In this document: positions 56,637 through 64,000 of the stretch, piece after piece
Numbering within the stretch: position 1 is the first letter of the stretch
Layout of the letters: the number at the start of each line of letters is the position of its first letter
From: an uncultured Bacilli bacterium
Lineage (GTDB): Bacteria > Bacillota_I > Bacilli_A > RF39 > UBA660
Assembly: GCA_934098505.1 (NCBI GenBank)
Contig: CAKOOR010000001.1
Coordinates: 124,001-188,000, forward strand
Direction of reading: 5' to 3'
DNA: 64,000 nt
Position numbers and translations under genes: made by a program
The notes under the pieces: model-generated
The model's database searches: none
The model's input: only the letters and a program-made list of their open reading frames with translations
Told to the model about the DNA's origin: nothing

Positions 56637-58285
56637 GGAAGTGGTCGACTTTGAAGAAAAGTTCATTTATTGAAGGAACGTTTATTGCAACGTTAGCTAT
56701 AGTATTGGTAAAAATAATGGGGATGCTTTATGTAATTCCTTTTTATGCGATTGTTGGGACGACGGGGGCAGCTTTATATAGTTATGCTTATAATATTTAT
56801 AATATTTTTTTAGATATTTCAACAGTAGGTTTACCAATTGCTATTTCAAAGATTACTAATGAATTTTATACTTTAAAAATGTATGATGCTAAAAAAAGAG
56901 CTTATGAGATAGCAATTAAAATTATGCGTTTTATATCTGTTGCTATCTTTATTATTTTATTTTTCTTTGCTTATCCGATTGCATCTTTTATCATTGGCGA
57001 TTTAACTGGCGGCAATACCAAAGAAGCGATAACTGCGGTTATTAGAACAGTTTCTTTAGCTATTTTAGTTATTCCTTATTTAAGCGTTGCTAAAGGGTAT
57101 TTACAAGGACACAATGTTATTAATATTTCAAGTATTAGTAACGTTTTAGAACAAGTAGTGCGTATTTTAATTATTATAGTTGGTAGTTTCCTAGCCATTA
57201 AAGTATTTCATTTAAGTTATGTATTCGGCGTTATGATTGCTTTAAGTGGGGCTTTCTTTGGCGGACTTGTGAGTTTTTTCTATGTTAAGCATAAGATGAA
57301 TAAGAACAAAAAAGATCTGGGATTGGTTGAACAGAAGAAAAAAGATAAGATTACTAATAAGGAGATTACGAAGAAGTTAGCAAGCTATGCTATTCCTTAT
57401 ATTATTATTAATTCAGTATCATCCTTATATAGTTTTGTTGATATGATCTTAGTTTTAAGAGGTCTAGAGTTAATGGGCTTTCAAACTAGTGAAATTGAAT
57501 TTATTTCTTCATCTATTTCTACTTGGGCTGGTAAGATTAATATGATTGTTATTAGTATTGCAATGGGAATGACAATAAGTCTTATTCCTTCAATAGTTCA
57601 TGCCTATACTTTGAAAAAATGGGATGATGTTAATAATAAAATCAATGCTTCCTTTAAAATAATTACTTTTGTTTCGTTACCGATGGCGATTGGTTTATCG
57701 GTACTTTCTAGTGAAGTATGGCAAGTATTTTATGGTGCTAATGAGATTGGGGCGACTATTTTAAGTGTTTCTGTATTTGTAGCTGTGTCTTTAAATTTCT
57801 ATATGATTACTTCTAGTATTATGCAATCCTTAAATAAATATAAAACTGTTTATATAGCTACTATTTGTGGACTTTTAAGTAATGCTATTTTAGATATTCC
57901 TTTAATGTATTTGCTGAGATTTTTAGGAATAAGGGCTTATTTAGGTCCTTTAGTATCAAGCATTATTGGCTATTTATTGTCGGTATTTATTAATTTAAGA
58001 ACGATTAAAAAAGAAGAAAAACAAATTAATTATAAAGATTCTTTAAAGACGATAGGAAAAATTTTAGTTCCATCTTTAGTTATGTTTTTAACCATCTGGG
58101 GATTAAAGATGGTTATACCATTTACTGCTACAAGTAGATTAAGTGCAGTTTTAATTATTATTTTTTATGCAATAATTGGAGTCTTAATCTATGGGGGACT
58201 CTCCTACAAAATGGGGTTATTAGATGAAGTACTAGGGAAAAATCTATTAAATAAAGTAACAAAAAAACTTAAACGACAGGCTTAA
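56630..58285 (+). CDS. MOP-superfamily flippase (MurJ/SpoVB/YtgP-like)
   Basis: 551 residues from ATG 56630 (MLRKWSTLKKSSFIEGTF); an earlier frame start at 56603 lies inside the Cse60-like gene. About fourteen helices, with the family patterns GTTGAALYSYAYNIYNIFLDISTVGLPIAISK and VAKGYLQGHNVINISSISNVLEQVVRI. Members move lipid II or polyprenyl-linked glycans across the membrane. The branch (MurJ of Bacillus, YtgP, or SpoVB) cannot be decided by eye. The nearby Cse60-like gene might favour a sporulation-related form, but trmB next door suggests YtgP. Confidence 0.8.
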   Translation: MLRKWSTLKKSSFIEGTFIATLAIVLVKIMGMLYVIPFYAIVGTTGAALYSYAYNIYNIFLDISTVGLPIAISKITNEFYTLKMYDAKKRAYEIAIKIMRFISVAIFIILFFFAYPIASFIIGDLTGGNTKEAITAVIRTVSLAILVIPYLSVAKGYLQGHNVINISSISNVLEQVVRILIIIVGSFLAIKVFHLSYVFGVMIALSGAFFGGLVSFFYVKHKMNKNKKDLGLVEQKKKDKITNKEITKKLASYAIPYIIINSVSSLYSFVDMILVLRGLELMGFQTSEIEFISSSISTWAGKINMIVISIAMGMTISLIPSIVHAYTLKKWDDVNNKINASFKIITFVSLPMAIGLSVLSSEVWQVFYGANEIGATILSVSVFVAVSLNFYMITSSIMQSLNKYKTVYIATICGLLSNAILDIPLMYLLRFLGIRAYLGPLVSSIIGYLLSVFINLRTIKKEEKQINYKDSLKTIGKILVPSLVMFLTIWGLKMVIPFTATSRLSAVLIIIFYAIIGVLIYGGLSYKMGLLDEVLGKNLLNKVTKKLKRQA

Positions 58286-58315
58286 GTTTAAAAATATAAT
58301 AAATAAATTAGTTGA

Positions 58316-58660
58316 TTAGACCATGTAAAGATTGTTGGTGATTTCATCAGTAGTCATTTGGGCTTTGTTTTCTAATTTAGTAATTCTGGCATCTAAACGA
58401 TTAATACTGCGCTCTAATTTAGCCAGACGATTGTCATAGTCGTTAATTTGAGTGGTAGTGTTAGTTTGCACCGGATAATTTTGATAAGCAGGATAAGTAG
58501 TGTATTCTGGCATCATAGCAGGTCCTTGATAAAAAGAATTAGAGGCACTTTGAGTTTGAACATTGGGCATCATGTGATTCATATTACCAGGATTAGGATT
58601 AACATAATTTATTGAATTCATATTGGATTCTGAAAAGAAAGAATTTCGTGATTTTAACAT
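58316..58660 (-). CDS. Hypothetical protein with C-terminal coiled coil (114 aa)
   Basis: A minus-strand gene converging on the flippase. The N-terminal 65 residues are Asn/Pro/Met/Tyr-rich and low in complexity (NYVNPNPGNMNHMMPN), and a coiled coil follows (RLAKLERSINRLDARITKLE), ending TNNLYMV. AGGAGG precedes its ATG. The composition resembles spore coat or surface-layer assembly proteins, but no family was recognised. Confidence 0.6.
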   Translation of the reverse strand: MLKSRNSFFSESNMNSINYVNPNPGNMNHMMPNVQTQSASNSFYQGPAMMPEYTTYPAYQNYPVQTNTTTQINDYDNRLAKLERSINRLDARITKLENKAQMTTDEITNNLYMV

Positions 58661-58710
58661 ATAAAAACCTCCTAATACATTTTATGTAAGGTTAAGAAAG
58701 TAGTGATAAT

Positions 58711-59337
<627 letters not shown>

Positions 59338-59385
59338 ACTTTTAAAATTAAATATTATTTGATATAATGGGACTATGGAGACGTT

Positions 59386-60027
59386 ATGAAAAGAATTTTA
59401 TGTTTGTTTGCTACGATTCTTCTTCTATGTGGATGTAGTAAGATTAATGATAAGAATTATGATGAATTAATAAATAGTGTGGTTGCTAGTAATTATAAAA
59501 TGGAAAATACTTATCGAACTGGTTATAAGTATTATACGCCAACTAATATGGATATTTTAAGTACCCTTGATTATAATGAAACTTTGGCTGATGATACTTA
59601 TAAGTATTATTTTTATGTAGATGTAGTTAGTTATTATAATCGGGTTATTGAAACTTATAATGTCGATAGTAAAGCCGTTTATTCAAAAAGTATAAATTAT
59701 GAAGATAAGTATGGCTACATCGAGATAAATAAGTGGAAGAATGGTAAGTATTTACTTGAAATTATGTATAATTATGCTAAAATAGAAGTGATAGTAGATG
59801 AAGAAAATATTAAGAGTGCAATTACTAATGCTATGGTTGTTTTAAGTAGTGTAAAATATAACAACAATATTTTAGAAAGTATTGTGGGAGAAAATGTATT
59901 AGCAACAAAAGAAATCGAATTTAATATTTTTGAAACTAAGAAAAATGAGTCAAACTTCTTAAAGGTTTCAGAAGAAGATGTTTATGAAGGAAAAGATGTA
60001 CAAGACGACCCAGACTTAGTAAATTAG
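59386..60027 (+). CDS. Lipoprotein of unknown function (213 aa)
   Basis: The signal peptide MKRILCLFATILLLCGCSK ends in a lipobox with Cys17 lipidated. The mature part is Tyr/Asn-rich, with no recognised domain (YKMENTYRTGYKYYTPTNMD). GGAGACGTT is the ribosome site. It precedes a charged soluble protein by 16 bp and three envelope proteins, so it may belong to one envelope operon. A TATAAT box lies at about 59361. Confidence 0.75.
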   Translation: MKRILCLFATILLLCGCSKINDKNYDELINSVVASNYKMENTYRTGYKYYTPTNMDILSTLDYNETLADDTYKYYFYVDVVSYYNRVIETYNVDSKAVYSKSINYEDKYGYIEINKWKNGKYLLEIMYNYAKIEVIVDEENIKSAITNAMVVLSSVKYNNNILESIVGENVLATKEIEFNIFETKKNESNFLKVSEEDVYEGKDVQDDPDLVN

Positions 60028-60043
60028 AAGGAGTGCAACAAAA

Positions 60044-60976
60044 ATGAGTTTTTTTGATAAATTAAAAAATGTCTTATTTGAAGATGATGAAGATGAAGTA
60101 GTAGCGGAAGAAAAAAAAGAAAAAGTAGAACCAAAGAAAGAAGAAGTTAGATTTAGTTCACAAAGTAGTACTCCGGTTAAGGAGGTTTTAGAACCCAAAA
60201 AAGAGCCTAGTGTTTTTCAAAGCTTTGATGAAGAGGAATTTGATAGAATAGCTGCTATTAATAAAAATCGTTTATTGGAGCGTGACCGTAAAGCCCGTGA
60301 AGAAAAAGAAGAAGAAAAAAGAAGAATAGAAGCTAAAAAAGAAAAGGAAAAAATTGATGCTGGATATCGTAGGTATGAAGAATTAAGATATGGATCAAGT
60401 ACTACTTCAAGTAATAAAGAAACAAAGGAAGAAGTAAGAGTAAGAGATTCGAGAATTAGCGATACTGGAAATCAAGCCAGTGAATATCGTCAAAATATTT
60501 ATAATAAACCGGTAGCTAGTAAAGAGCCAATTAAAAAATTTACGCCATCACCAGTTATTTCTCCAGTTTACGGGGTGTTAGATAAAAATTATCGAAAGGA
60601 AGATATCTTACCACGAGCATCTAGTGAAGGAACATTGCCAAAAATAATGGATGTTGATAATGTACGTAAGAAAGCTTTTGGCATTTTAGAAAAAAATATT
60701 GATAGTGACGATAATGAACAGTTAAAAGATTTTTCTAGTGAAAATGAAATGCAAATGACTGATATTTCTAAAGAATTGGATGCTGATGAAGAAATTGGCA
60801 AGACAACAAGGATTGATATTAGCGATGTAAAAGAAATAGAAGAAGATATTAAAGATAAGCAAGAAGAAAGAGTAGAGTTAACTAATAAGTCAAATAAAAA
60901 TGAAGAAGAGGATTCCTTAGAAAAAGATTTGTTTAATTTAATAGATTCAATGTACGAGAATAGAGAGGATAAGTAA
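60044..60976 (+). CDS. Charged, largely disordered protein (310 aa)
   Basis: Starts MSFFDKLKNVLFEDDEDEVV, then runs of Glu/Lys over about 20-130, including a basic-acidic coiled coil (RKAREEKEEEKRRIEAKKEKEK). A conserved-looking core PSPVISPVYGVLDKNYRKED lies near 168-187. The tail is acidic. There is no signal or membrane segment. The layout (amphipathic N-terminus plus long disordered arm) recalls division or scaffold proteins, but no family was recognised. AAGGAGTGCAAC is a strong ribosome site. The gene lies 16 bp after the lipoprotein and 2 bp before a DUF948-like gene. Confidence 0.6.
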   Translation: MSFFDKLKNVLFEDDEDEVVAEEKKEKVEPKKEEVRFSSQSSTPVKEVLEPKKEPSVFQSFDEEEFDRIAAINKNRLLERDRKAREEKEEEKRRIEAKKEKEKIDAGYRRYEELRYGSSTTSSNKETKEEVRVRDSRISDTGNQASEYRQNIYNKPVASKEPIKKFTPSPVISPVYGVLDKNYRKEDILPRASSEGTLPKIMDVDNVRKKAFGILEKNIDSDDNEQLKDFSSENEMQMTDISKELDADEEIGKTTRIDISDVKEIEEDIKDKQEERVELTNKSNKNEEEDSLEKDLFNLIDSMYENREDK

Positions 60977-60978
60977 GT

Positions 60979-61278
60979 ATGTTTTTAGAATTTTTACAAG
61001 TATTTTTACCACTTGTAGTGTATGTATTATTGATAATAATATTAATCATAGGTATTATTATTGGAGTTAAGGCTATTAAAACCTTGGATAAAGTGGATAG
61101 AGTTGTTGATGATGTATCAAAGAAGGTTAGTAGTTTAAATAGCTTATTTTCAATAATTGATATAACAACAGATAAAATCGTTTCAATTACGGATAGAGTA
61201 GTAGAAACAGCTAGTGGTATTATTGGTAGAATATTTAAGAAAAAAGATAAAAAAAGAATAGAAGAAAAGGAAGTTTAA
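60979..61278 (+). CDS. DUF948-like membrane protein (99 aa)
   Basis: A short N-terminus carries one membrane helix (YVLLIIILIIGIIIGVKAIK), followed by a coiled region with KTLDKVDRVVDDVSKKVSSL, the layout of DUF948 proteins. The gene ends exactly where the next begins (no gap), and DUF948 and YtxH genes are often paired, as here. Probably a small envelope-stress or structural protein. Confidence 0.7.
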   Translation: MFLEFLQVFLPLVVYVLLIIILIIGIIIGVKAIKTLDKVDRVVDDVSKKVSSLNSLFSIIDITTDKIVSITDRVVETASGIIGRIFKKKDKKRIEEKEV

Positions 61279-61671
61279 ATGAAAAAACAAACTAAAGGTT
61301 TTATTTTAGGAGTAGCTTTAGGTGTTGGTGCTGGCATGTTATTAGCGCCTTATCGTGGGGTTACAATGCGTAAAAAAGTATCAGCTAAAGTAGATGAAGT
61401 TGCTAATTATATTAAAAATATGAATAGTGAAACTTTAAGAAATGATTGCCTTAGTATTCTAAATAATATTAAGGGTTATTTAGAAGAATTAGATAGTGCT
61501 AAACTAAAAGGTGATTGCATAGTAGCTGGTAATAAAATAAAAAAAGAAGTAAATAAGTTAGCTCTCAAAGTTAAAAATGCTGCAATACCAGTACTTGATA
61601 AAGCTGTAGAAGATTTAAGAAGTAATACTGTTGTTCTCTTAAAGAAAACAGTTGAAAAATTAGAAAATTAA
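61279..61671 (+). CDS. YtxH-like protein (130 aa)
   Basis: Begins MKKQTKGFILGVALGVGAGM followed by LLAPYRGVTMRKKV, the YtxH signature: a Gly/Ala-rich membrane helix, then LLAP and a basic stretch. The rest is helical (KVDEVANYIKNMNSETLR). YtxH proteins are small general-stress-associated envelope proteins in Bacilli. It is directly downstream of the DUF948-like gene, with no intergenic space. Confidence 0.8.
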   Translation: MKKQTKGFILGVALGVGAGMLLAPYRGVTMRKKVSAKVDEVANYIKNMNSETLRNDCLSILNNIKGYLEELDSAKLKGDCIVAGNKIKKEVNKLALKVKNAAIPVLDKAVEDLRSNTVVLLKKTVEKLEN

Positions 61672-61695
61672 GATGTCAAATGATGTCTTTTTTTC
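61671..61695 (+). terminator. Terminator after the DUF948/YtxH operon
   Basis: AGATGTC (61671-61677) pairs with GATGTCT (61682-61688), two wobble pairs, then a T-run. Confidence 0.7.
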
Positions 61696-61753
61696 TTGAA
61701 TAGGCATAGAGAAAATGGTATCATTAAATTATGAGCGAGGGAGTAATTGTAAG

Positions 61754-63673
61754 ATGAAAAAAACATTTAAAATGCTGTGGGGTTTGGTTTTGCTTTTGGG
61801 GTGTATGGAGGTTAAGGCTTATAATCCGCCAAAGATTGAGGCAGTTGAGAATAAAGATGATGATTTGATTTATGTGACAGCAACAAAAGGTGATTATGAT
61901 ATAGCCTATTATTTAGTAGGTACGTCGCTTACGGATGCTGTAAAGTTTAGCTCATCTAGTACTAGTACTTATCTAAGTATGCCAAATGGAACTTATACTA
62001 TTTGGGCTGGCGATGCCAAGGGCAAAACTTCTTCCGGTTATACTTTTACAAAAAATGAGGGTAGTTGTTATAGAGAAGGCTTAACAAATGTTACAGGTAG
62101 TGGTACCATTGATATGTGTGGTATTATATCTTCTTCTGGTGTTTATAGTAACTTATTAGAAAATAAGAATTTAGTTACTTGTGCTGATGGCTATTATTTA
62201 CATACTATACAAACAGAACCAATTGCTTCTACTTGTAGTTTGAGAACAATTGATTTTACTCCTTATGGCATTCAAAAAAGATTTTGTAAAAATACTTATA
62301 ATTATCGTTGTGAAAAAAATACTGGTAATGTGGTTCTTAATGCTTCAAGTTATTTAAACAGTTTAAGTGTATCAAGAGGAACATTATCCCCAACTTTTAG
62401 TCAAAATAATTTTAATTATACTGTAACAGTACCTAGTAGTACTTCAATTATTACCGTTTATGCCAGTTTACTTGATAAAGATGCTTCCTTTGTTGATGGC
62501 TACGAGCCTAGGACTTATAATCTTAATTATGGAGATAATGAAATTCAAATAAAAGTAAAGGGTTTTGTTTTAAAAGAGGAAAAAATTTCTACATATACAA
62601 TTAAGGTTACAAGAAGTAAACCTGCTGGTGGCGGAACTTCAACTAGTAAAAGTAATGTCAATACTTTAGATAATATTACATTATCCAGTGGAACTTTATC
62701 TCCTAAATTTAATAGTAATACTAATGTTTATAATGTTGAAGTTGAAAATGATGTTGATGTTTTAACACTAGGTGCTACTTTAACTAATAGCAAATCTAGT
62801 TTTGTAAATGGATATGGACCTCGTAATGTTCACTTAAACGAAGGCGAAAATAATGTTTATCTTAAAGTTAAAAGTGAAGCTGGACAAGTACGTGTTTATC
62901 GCCTTGTTGTAACCAGAAAAAAAGCAGATAATATAGAACCAGAGCCAACTCCGGATCCAACGCCAACACCGCAACCTGATAAATCACAAGCATTACTAGC
63001 TTCTTTAAAATTAAGTGAAGGTAAGATTGATTTTGAAAGTAATATTTTTGATTATAATGTTACGGTTGGCTATGATGTAAGTAACGTTTTGGCTACTGTT
63101 GAAACTATGAATGAAACAGATACTGTTGATATAAAAGGTGGCGACTCTTTGGAAGTAGGACCAAATGAATTGACCATTACAGTTACAAGTAGTGATAGCA
63201 GTGTAAGTAATGTTTATACTATTTATATCATTAAGAAAGAGGCTGAATTGGCTATTTCTGATAATAGTTTACTTAAATCGCTAGTAATTAGCGGTCATGC
63301 GATTAATTTTAATCCTAATGTTAATGAATACAATATAACCATAAAAAAGAATGAAACTGATGTTAGTATTGAATGTGCATCTCAAGATGTTAATTCGACA
63401 ATAACTATTGAAGGAAATGCCAATCTTACAACTGGCAGTCAAATAAAGGTAAGAGTTACGGCTGAGAATGGTAATTATACTGACTATTTAATAAATGTTA
63501 CTGGCTATCAAAAGAAAAGTAATATAATTGGTACAATATTTATTGTTTTATTAGTAATTTTAGCAGTTGCTTATGCTGTTCTTAGAGCTTTAGGATATAA
63601 GATTTATTTCAATTTACAAGGCATAAAAAATTTCTTTAGTAACTTATTTAATAGTATATTTACAAGAAAATAA
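61754..63673 (+). CDS. Secreted protein with cadherin-like beta-sandwich repeats
   Basis: 639 residues from ATG 61754 (GAGGGAG upstream; the longer frame start at 61715 lies in the leader). The signal peptide is MKKTFKMLWGLVLLLGCM to VKA. Four repeats of about 85-95 residues follow the pattern L-LSxGxLxPxFxxNxxxYxVxV...YxIxVTR, as in the cadherin-like beta-sandwich family, at about 197-290, 305-390, 415-500 and 510-590. A Pro/Thr linker (EPEPTPDPTPTPQPD) separates repeats 2 and 3. A C-terminal membrane helix and a basic tail anchor it. Likely an adhesion or cell-wall-spanning protein. Confidence 0.8.
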   Translation: MKKTFKMLWGLVLLLGCMEVKAYNPPKIEAVENKDDDLIYVTATKGDYDIAYYLVGTSLTDAVKFSSSSTSTYLSMPNGTYTIWAGDAKGKTSSGYTFTKNEGSCYREGLTNVTGSGTIDMCGIISSSGVYSNLLENKNLVTCADGYYLHTIQTEPIASTCSLRTIDFTPYGIQKRFCKNTYNYRCEKNTGNVVLNASSYLNSLSVSRGTLSPTFSQNNFNYTVTVPSSTSIITVYASLLDKDASFVDGYEPRTYNLNYGDNEIQIKVKGFVLKEEKISTYTIKVTRSKPAGGGTSTSKSNVNTLDNITLSSGTLSPKFNSNTNVYNVEVENDVDVLTLGATLTNSKSSFVNGYGPRNVHLNEGENNVYLKVKSEAGQVRVYRLVVTRKKADNIEPEPTPDPTPTPQPDKSQALLASLKLSEGKIDFESNIFDYNVTVGYDVSNVLATVETMNETDTVDIKGGDSLEVGPNELTITVTSSDSSVSNVYTIYIIKKEAELAISDNSLLKSLVISGHAINFNPNVNEYNITIKKNETDVSIECASQDVNSTITIEGNANLTTGSQIKVRVTAENGNYTDYLINVTGYQKKSNIIGTIFIVLLVILAVAYAVLRALGYKIYFNLQGIKNFFSNLFNSIFTRK

Positions 63674-63687
63674 AATTATGATAGAAT
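63659..63687 (+). promoter_or_regulatory. Promoter of the T-box leader
   Basis: TTTACA (63659-63664) overlaps the end of the previous gene; TAGAAT (63682-63687) follows at 17-bp spacing, giving a start near 63694. Confidence 0.7.
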
Positions 63688-63693
63688 TTATTT

Positions 63694-63822
63694 GTTGACG
63701 AAGAAGGGCCTTACAAACCCGGAGTTAAATCGGTTAAAACCGTTATCATTAAAGAGTGTATGATTAGTCATAAAATAAGGTGGTACCGCGATAATTCGTC
63801 CTTATATTATGGCTATTTTTTT
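63694..63822 (+). promoter_or_regulatory. T-box riboswitch leader
   Basis: AAGGTGGTACCGCG (63777-63790) is the T-box antiterminator sequence; TGGT would pair with a tRNA ending ACCA, i.e. A73. AACCGTTATC (near 63748) and GAGTG (near 63764) are typical of the region before the T-box. A downstream ATAAT/ATTAT stem with seven T (63816-63822) can serve as terminator. Only about 50 nt precede CCGTTATC, so the specifier stem I looks very short, and the specifier codon cannot be read with confidence. Confidence 0.85.
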
Positions 63823-63848
63823 GTGAAAAAAGAGAAAGAAGGTATTAC

Positions 63849-64000
63849 ATGTTTACAGAGGAATTAAATTATATTAGTGATATGCGAATTAGAGAAAGTG
63901 CAAAGATATTACTTGATAATCTGCCAGAATATTTTTATAAAATACCAGCTTCATCGACAGGAAAATATCATCCTGATTTTGCTAGTGGTTCTGGTGGTCT
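63849..64000 (+). CDS. HD-domain phosphohydrolase-like protein (3' truncated by window)
   Basis: Fifty visible codons start MFTEELNYISDMRIRESAKI and reach LPEYFYKIPASSTGKYHPDF, then ASGSGG. The PASSTGKYHP segment is characteristic of a clostridial/phage HD-type metal-dependent phosphohydrolase group; the HD residues themselves would lie beyond the window. AGAAGG gives the ribosome site at 63836. It follows the T-box leader and is presumably controlled by it. Confidence 0.65.
   Translation, partial: MFTEELNYISDMRIRESAKILLDNLPEYFYKIPASSTGKYHPDFASGSGG

Overview
The window is a low-G+C, densely packed, mostly plus-strand stretch of a Firmicutes-type (Bacilli/uncultured gut Mollicutes-like) chromosome. 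The gene orders ruvA-ruvB, a YbxB-type methylase followed by rpoB-rpoC, and hrcA-grpE-dnaK-dnaJ, together with a Cse60-like and a CotD-like gene, point to a Gram-positive lineage related to endospore formers. UGA is a normal stop (ends of the nucleotidase, gtrA-like, rpoB and hrcA genes), so this is not a recoded Mycoplasma. Assignment below phylum level is inference.

The outstanding region is 1-4920. It opens with the 3' end of a gene (3-335) whose C-terminal domain contains a 114-bp variable region (VR, 148-261). Behind it lie eleven tandem cassettes, each with a 111-114 bp template repeat (TR) closely related to the VR. Most have their own TATAAT box, a conserved 5' leader, a conserved multi-hairpin 3' domain and a Rho-independent terminator. 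The VR differs from TR2 at 12 positions (13 with the first base), and every difference falls on a TR adenine: the hallmark of a diversity-generating retroelement (DGR). TR4 differs from TR11 at 15 positions, again all adenines of TR11, so templates themselves appear to be rewritten by mutagenic homing. TR3 and TR10 are identical although their flanks differ, and TR6/TR7 are an exact tandem duplication. No reverse transcriptase or Avd gene is in the window, so these must act from outside it. A DGR with a bank of about eleven separately transcribed template RNAs is, to my knowledge, very unusual and is the main candidate for an undescribed system.

From 4.9 to 12.8 kb are DNA-maintenance genes: ruvA, a deoxyribonucleotidase-like gene, ruvB, a large coiled-coil unknown, a PcrA-type helicase and a sugar nucleotidyltransferase. 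From 12.9 to 18.6 kb are two orphan genes and a surface-glycan cluster (GtrA-like, galE, XRE membrane protein, GT2, GT-C-like). From 18.8 to 30.8 kb come an RlmI-type methylase, a SWIM-SNF2 helicase, RDD and LppM-like envelope proteins, a Y-family polymerase with YolD partner, tRNA-Ala and two FAD proteins. A relict integration site (tRNA-Met 3' fragment at 31159, intact tRNA-Met at 32013) follows.

From 32.2 to 47.2 kb lie the rpoBC cluster and the CIRCE-controlled heat-shock operon, with a PepF peptidase inserted between dnaK and dnaJ. At 47.4 kb is a surface protein whose C-terminus resembles the DGR target but lacks a VR. The rest holds ffh, a CotD-like gene, engB, an ABC exporter, glycan genes (GT4, O-antigen polymerase-like, flippase), a broken ASCH gene, a Cse60-like gene, trmB, envelope proteins, and finally a T-box leader before an HD-type protein cut off by the window end.
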